In this document: positions 60,201-64,000 of the stretch, piece by piece
How positions within the stretch are numbered: position 1 is the stretch's first letter
Layout: the number at the start of each line of letters is the position of its first letter
Assembly (NCBI GenBank): GCA_012845835.1
Contig: JABAKD010000019.1
Span: 5,813,494 to 5,877,493, forward strand
Length of the DNA: 64,000 bases
Direction: 5' to 3'
Origin: Undaria pinnatifida
Taxonomy: Eukaryota > Sar > Phaeophyceae > Laminariales > Alariaceae
Translations under genes and position numbers: made by a program
The notes under the pieces: model-generated
The model's database searches: none
What the model was told of the DNA's origin: nothing
What the model saw: the letters and a program-made list of their open reading frames with translations, nothing else

Positions 60201-63143
60201 GTTAGCATGGTTGAAAAAACACAAAAATGTAGGACACCCGTTCGAGGAAGGGGTGGTACAGACTACCAAACAGAGTAGGCGTCCCCGATGGACTACTATA
60301 GGTAAGTACCGCTAACGTTAGAGTCGTGGGTTTCAAGTCTCACCGAGTGCATACTCGTGCTCGTAGGGATTCTTTCTTGCGTCAACTATTGACGAGCGGA
60401 AAGCGCGAGAGCGTGACTTAGCAAAATTCGGTGAAAATCGACGAACATAAATAGCTGAAAAGAGTGGGAATGCTGAACCCTATGTGCGAAAAAAATGAAG
60501 GCATTTACCGGGGGGGAAGTAGGGAACACGCCTGTGACCACGGCTTGTCCATAAGGTCGCCAAGGGAAAACCTCTTACGGGTCGAGCTGGGGAGTAAAAA
60601 TGAAAAAAAAAAATCGAGGGTTTGAGGAGTGGTATGTTCCATTCATACTACGAAAAAAAGCGAGTTTCTACTTCACACCGCGCCGAATGACAGGGACCTC
60701 TACAACGAGGGCCTACGACCGCCGATCGATATTAAAAAATATCAACCTCCTTTCACCCATCCCTCCCTCCCCTTCTCCCTCCCGCCTTCTAACCAGTGTC
60801 AATTGTCAACGTAGGCAGTGCCGAAGGTCTTGACCAGGTGCAGCAGCACCAAAACATCATTCACATAGTAACCCCCTCCTCCATATATAACTGAAATTAT
60901 AATCCTCCTGTCAACCCCCGCCTGCCGTCTTCTCACCGATATCAATCGTCAGCACGGTACCGAAGGTCTTGGTCAGGTGCAGCACCGCCAAAACGCCATC
61001 ATTCACATAGCAAAACCCAGCGGCCTCCCCTTTTTTAGCATGATGCCTGACGGGGAGAAAAAAATATCGAGGAGAGATATATTATTGCCGTCGTCGTAAG
61101 GCAAAAGGCAAACGTAAAAGGCAAAGGCAAAGGCAAGGACGAAGACAAAAATATACACGTAAATACAATAACTAAATAAATACAAAACTGAATGCACATG
61201 TAACGGAAGGTGGAGTGAAGCCCGAGGGAACGCGGGGAGGGGGGGGGAGGTGGCACCCAACGGTACTATTCAATGGCGCTAGACCACCGGACCGTACTAC
61301 ATTGCCCAGCGGTACAACACTATCAAACGATACTACGAATACTCAACGGTAGTATTCAACGGTACTTTCCAGCGATTGTAAAGGACGCGACAGCACGAAA
61401 AAAGTAAAAAGTTGGGACTTTGGAGTTTTTGGCTCGTTTTTCGTACGAAACATAATAAATCCATTTTGTAGTACTACATTGGCGTAGCACCTCGCCGGAT
61501 GACAATCACCGCACTATAGTGGGACCGCGCACTATCACCGGATGTCGCATTACTCTACAGGACGAGGCCGTGACATTATACTTTCACCGACCTAAGGGAA
61601 GTCGCCGACCAACATCCTTAACGAGAGCACACACCCAGCAATACGCGCAATCGGAGTATCACACACAGCTTGCAGAGATGAGTTTGGACGAAACCTTCGA
61701 TCTCACAGCCGGAGGGTATTTTGATTTTCTATAATATATTTTCACCGCAATAAATTGGGGGCCTGCACTAAAGGCTACCGCACTAAGTTGGGACCTTGCA
61801 CTATAGTACGTAGCCGTACAATGTATAAATAGGTGGTGACAAGATATTTTCACCGTACTAAACCGGAGCCCCGCACTACGGGTACCGCACTAGCGCGGGA
61901 CCACGACCGTGGTGGAATTAGTGTAATGCACACCCTGAATAAAAAAAGAACTCGAGGCACTGTAGCCCATTTTTAGAGTGAATGAAGTGCTGCCGGTCAC
62001 TGTATCCGACGATACCGCGCAACGTACTGTCGAACGGTACAATACCGGTAGTACCCAGCAATACCATACTACTATTTTTTAAACCGAGTGGTGCTATGCT
62101 GCCCAATGTTACCATCCGACGGTACCGTTCGATGATACTATGCTATGTCCAACAGTAGAGTCCAACGGTACTGCCCAACGGTACTGCCCAACGGTACTGC
62201 CCAACGGTACCGTCTAGCGATACTATTCAACGATACTATCCAATGGAACTGTCCGACGATGCTACCAAACGGTGGTACCAAACACTCCCATACTACCCTA
62301 TGGGACCATCCGACGGGACTATACTACCCAACGGTAATACCCAACGTACTGCAGTCCAACAGTCCAACCCAACCGTACCGCCCAACGGCACTGCCCAACG
62401 GTACTGCTGTTCAGCAGTACTTCCAACGATACTATTCAGCGGACCTATGGTACAATGCTATCAAATGGTACTATATTACCCTATCATACGGTACGACCCG
62501 ACGGAACTATATTACCCAACGCACCGTCCAACAGTACAACCAACTGTACTGCCCAACGGTACTATTGACCAGTGGTACTTCCAAAGGTATTATCCAACGG
62601 AACTATCCGACGATGCTACCAAACGGTACTGTACTACCCTATGGTACTATCCGATGGTACCATACCTTCCACCACCCCAGTTAACGGCAACATCGGCGTT
62701 GCCCCTGCACAGACGGTCGGCGGCGTGGAGCGAGGCCCCTGCAACTGCGCAGCAGTAGTCGTAAAGCTCCTCGAACACCTTAACGACGGATATCAACGGC
62801 CAAAAGCGGTGGCAGATGGGCTCCTTTGCGTTGTTGGGCTGGGTTGGATTGCGTTGGATTGGGTTCAGATTGTTTGAAAAAAGCGGCATCGGGAGACAGT
62901 GAGATTCTCAGAAACGCGACGAGGAAACCGGAGTAAAAAACACGCCGACAACAAAGTGTTTTGCCGAATTACGTATGACACCACCACCACCTCGTATCAT
63001 ATTTGGGGACAGACTTTCTTGAGACAAGCTTTTCGGAAACCCGGAAATCAAAACACCGACAGCAATATTAGACGCACCTCGCAATCGTCCAAAAGGCCGT
63101 ACTCGTCGAGCACCTTGACGTCCGACGGAGGGTTTCGAAGAGC
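57218..63143 (-). CDS. Class I (HDAC8-like) histone deacetylase, eight exons, N-terminus not found
   Basis: Zinc-dependent lysine deacetylase acting on histone tails, by family. Exons in transcript order: 63143-63078, 62778-62666, 61046-60937, 60046-59997, 59582-59465, 58887-58662, 58071-57895, 57323-57218. All phases agree, giving about 321 residues to a TAA stop. Visible landmarks are [17 protein letters not shown], the active-site HHAKK followed by AAGFCYVND, the metal-binding [34 protein letters not shown], and [14 protein letters not shown] with the catalytic Tyr. Zinc ligands and both active-site His are intact, so an active enzyme is expected. About 80 N-terminal residues expected from class I HDACs are missing. 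I found no suitable exon between 63144 and 64000, so it probably continues beyond the window. The last exon is inferred from a strong pyrimidine-rich acceptor and matching phase; its basic tail has no family match. Decayed copies of two exons lie in the introns. Confidence 0.92.
58085..58340. repeat. AGTAGCAG/AGTAGTAG low-complexity tract in an HDAC intron
   Basis: CAGTAGTAG-type repeats with many variants, just upstream (gene-wise) of the exon at 58071. Poly-Ser and poly-Leu frames are artefacts. Confidence 0.85.
59641..59711 (-). pseudogene. Decayed copy of the HDAC exon 59582-59465 start
   Basis: Read on the minus strand it matches the acceptor region and first 15 or so codons of the true exon ([14 protein letters not shown]), here [14 protein letters not shown]. 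The acceptor CAG has become CGG, so it should not be spliced in. It lies about 60 bases upstream of the real exon in transcript order. Confidence 0.85.
60279..60611 (+). mobile_element. SINE-like element, copy 4, with A-rich tail
   Basis: Starts GTCCCCGATGGACTACTATA, with B-box GGGTTTCAAGTCTCACCG. The body has GCTGAACCCTATGTGCG, TGTGACCACGGCTTGTCCAT and GGTCGCCAAGGGAAAACC, and it ends in ATG followed by an A run. In an intron of the HDAC gene, antisense to it. Confidence 0.8.
60783..60878 (-). pseudogene. Decayed copy of the HDAC exon 61046-60937 end
   Basis: The minus strand reads [18 protein letters not shown] then a stop, matching [20 protein letters not shown] of the true exon. The N-terminal HHAKK part is missing and the GTGAGA donor is changed, so it cannot replace the real exon. 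It lies about 60 bases downstream of the exon in transcript order. Confidence 0.85.
61500..61920. repeat. Copy of the GCACTATAGTG repeat with an inserted R2 fragment
   Basis: Shares GGTGACAAGATATTTTCACC, CCGCACTAAGTTGGGACC and GCGGGACCACGAC with 1233-1545. A fragment at about 61590-61735 instead matches the repeat at 50590-50745, so one repeat has inserted into the other. Lies in an HDAC intron. Confidence 0.75.
62150..62650 (+). repeat. CCAACGGTACT minisatellite in an HDAC intron
   Basis: Many copies of CCAACGGTACTGC and variants such as CCGACGATACTAT; related units also occur at 61260-61380 and 62000-62150. It ends about 15 bases short of the donor of the HDAC exon at 62778-62666. Confidence 0.85.
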
Positions 63144-64000
63144 CTGATGGCGTGTATGCAGCACAAAGCAGGGAAGAGGGGGCAGCACATACGGGGACAG
63201 GGGGGCCGGGCAATCATTGAGTAAGGTCGTCCGACAACACCGTACTCATCGAGCTCATATGATATAAAATGTACATTCGTATATAAATACCGAACAACGA
63301 CATCACACATACTGTAGGAAAGCAGACGCCGCCAACGCACGTAGGCGCCGCCCATAAAGGTGTTACACGGTATTCGAGCACAGACGCCCGTCAGCACCAG
63401 CAAAAGGACGATGCACAAAACTGATCCATAACCCCTCCCAATGTGGCCCGCCACAACACTTCAACATCCTGCCCTATCCCGTCCCGCCCACCTCCTCTCC
63501 TACCCGCCCCCTCCCCGAATCCGCCATTCATCCCACGTACCCCCACGCAGAGAATTGTCCAAACCACTCGAAAGTGATGATAGTGCAACCCGCTTCGGCA
63601 ACCGTCCCCGCGCCACCCGGCCACGACGCTGATAACCGACCAATACACTCTAGAACGCGACACTCACGCAAGACTCCAGCACAACCGATCCCAATTTCGC
63701 CCCCCTCGTCCCGCCATCGTAGAGATGCGATGCTTAATGGTCTGATAAACTACGGCAATGCATGACAAACAGATGCACTCCCTCCTGCTGCCCCCCCCCG
63801 CCCCCATTCCCACCTTGACCCTTACACTACCGAAAAACGATTCCGCACGAGTTTCAAACAGTTTTTCTCAAGCAACACACGTGAAATTTCAAAGGAGTTA
63901 ACCCGCCTCCCCCCCCCCCCCCCCCCCCCCCCCGCACTTTCTCGCCCGGGGTCCGTCACCATGACAAGAAAACGCCTACATAACCAGCACCCCCCCTGTT
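63144..64000. other. Upstream of HDAC, no further exon found
   Basis: The missing N-terminal HDAC exons should lie here or further right. No frame shows the expected segment before ALRNPPSD. Contains an end fragment of the ~350-bp element and a long C run at about 63907-63933. Confidence 0.5.
63700..63800 (-). repeat. End fragment of the ~350-bp element
   Basis: CATCGTAGAGATGCGATGC, TTAATGGTC and ACTACGGCAATGCATGA match the G-tract end of the family in reverse orientation, again beside a C-rich tract. Confidence 0.6.

Noticed and set aside
60186-60206. Short TTAGGG repeats
   Set aside because: Only two or three units inside an HDAC intron; too short to call an interstitial telomere.

Overview
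The window is nuclear DNA from a eukaryote with long, repeat-filled introns. Its genes are split into small exons, so the coding sequence had to be assembled exon by exon from splice sites, reading-frame phase and family similarity. Introns run from about 300 bases to about 8 kb. CAG/CTG and other trinucleotide tracts, G/C homopolymers and dispersed repeats are abundant. This would suit a large-genome photosynthetic stramenopile such as a brown alga, but that placement is an inference from genome style only; no diagnostic marker gene is present.

Layout. 1-4.7 kb: no recognised gene, one palindromic repeat cluster. 4.77-4.93 kb (-): first exon of a protein with a canonical eIF4E-binding motif, followed on its 5' side by CTG-rich repeated DNA to about 7.3 kb. 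13.24-15.52 kb (-): an elongin-B-like ubiquitin-fold gene in three resolved exons. 17.93-35.41 kb (+): a nine-exon GYF-domain gene of the CD2BP2/Lin1/Snu40 family (U5 snRNP). Its 8.1-kb first intron holds a decayed Ty1/copia retroelement (about 19.0-23.3 kb, -) and a 446-bp near-perfect inverted repeat (18.56-19.01 kb). One of its introns is GC-AG. 40.55-46.32 kb (-): a large low-complexity protein of unknown function, with several internal repeats. 46.3-57.2 kb: no gene recognised; several related repeat families and a higher-order tandem array at 54.4-55.6 kb. 57.22-63.14 kb (-): a class I (HDAC8-like) histone deacetylase in eight exons, with the N-terminus not found and probably beyond the right edge.

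The recognised genes have housekeeping roles: ubiquitin-ligase adaptor, spliceosome assembly, chromatin deacetylation and possibly translation control. They are not an operon-like system. The elongin-B and CD2BP2 genes are head to head.

The most striking pattern is that three of the four multi-exon genes carry extra, decayed partial copies of their own exons within a few hundred bases to about 1.5 kb of the real exon. Other dispersed sequences include a tRNA-derived SINE-like family (four copies), a roughly 350-bp element ending in a G/C tract (three full copies), a 95-bp family mostly in CD2BP2 introns, and a strongly over-represented TACCAGGTA-type motif.
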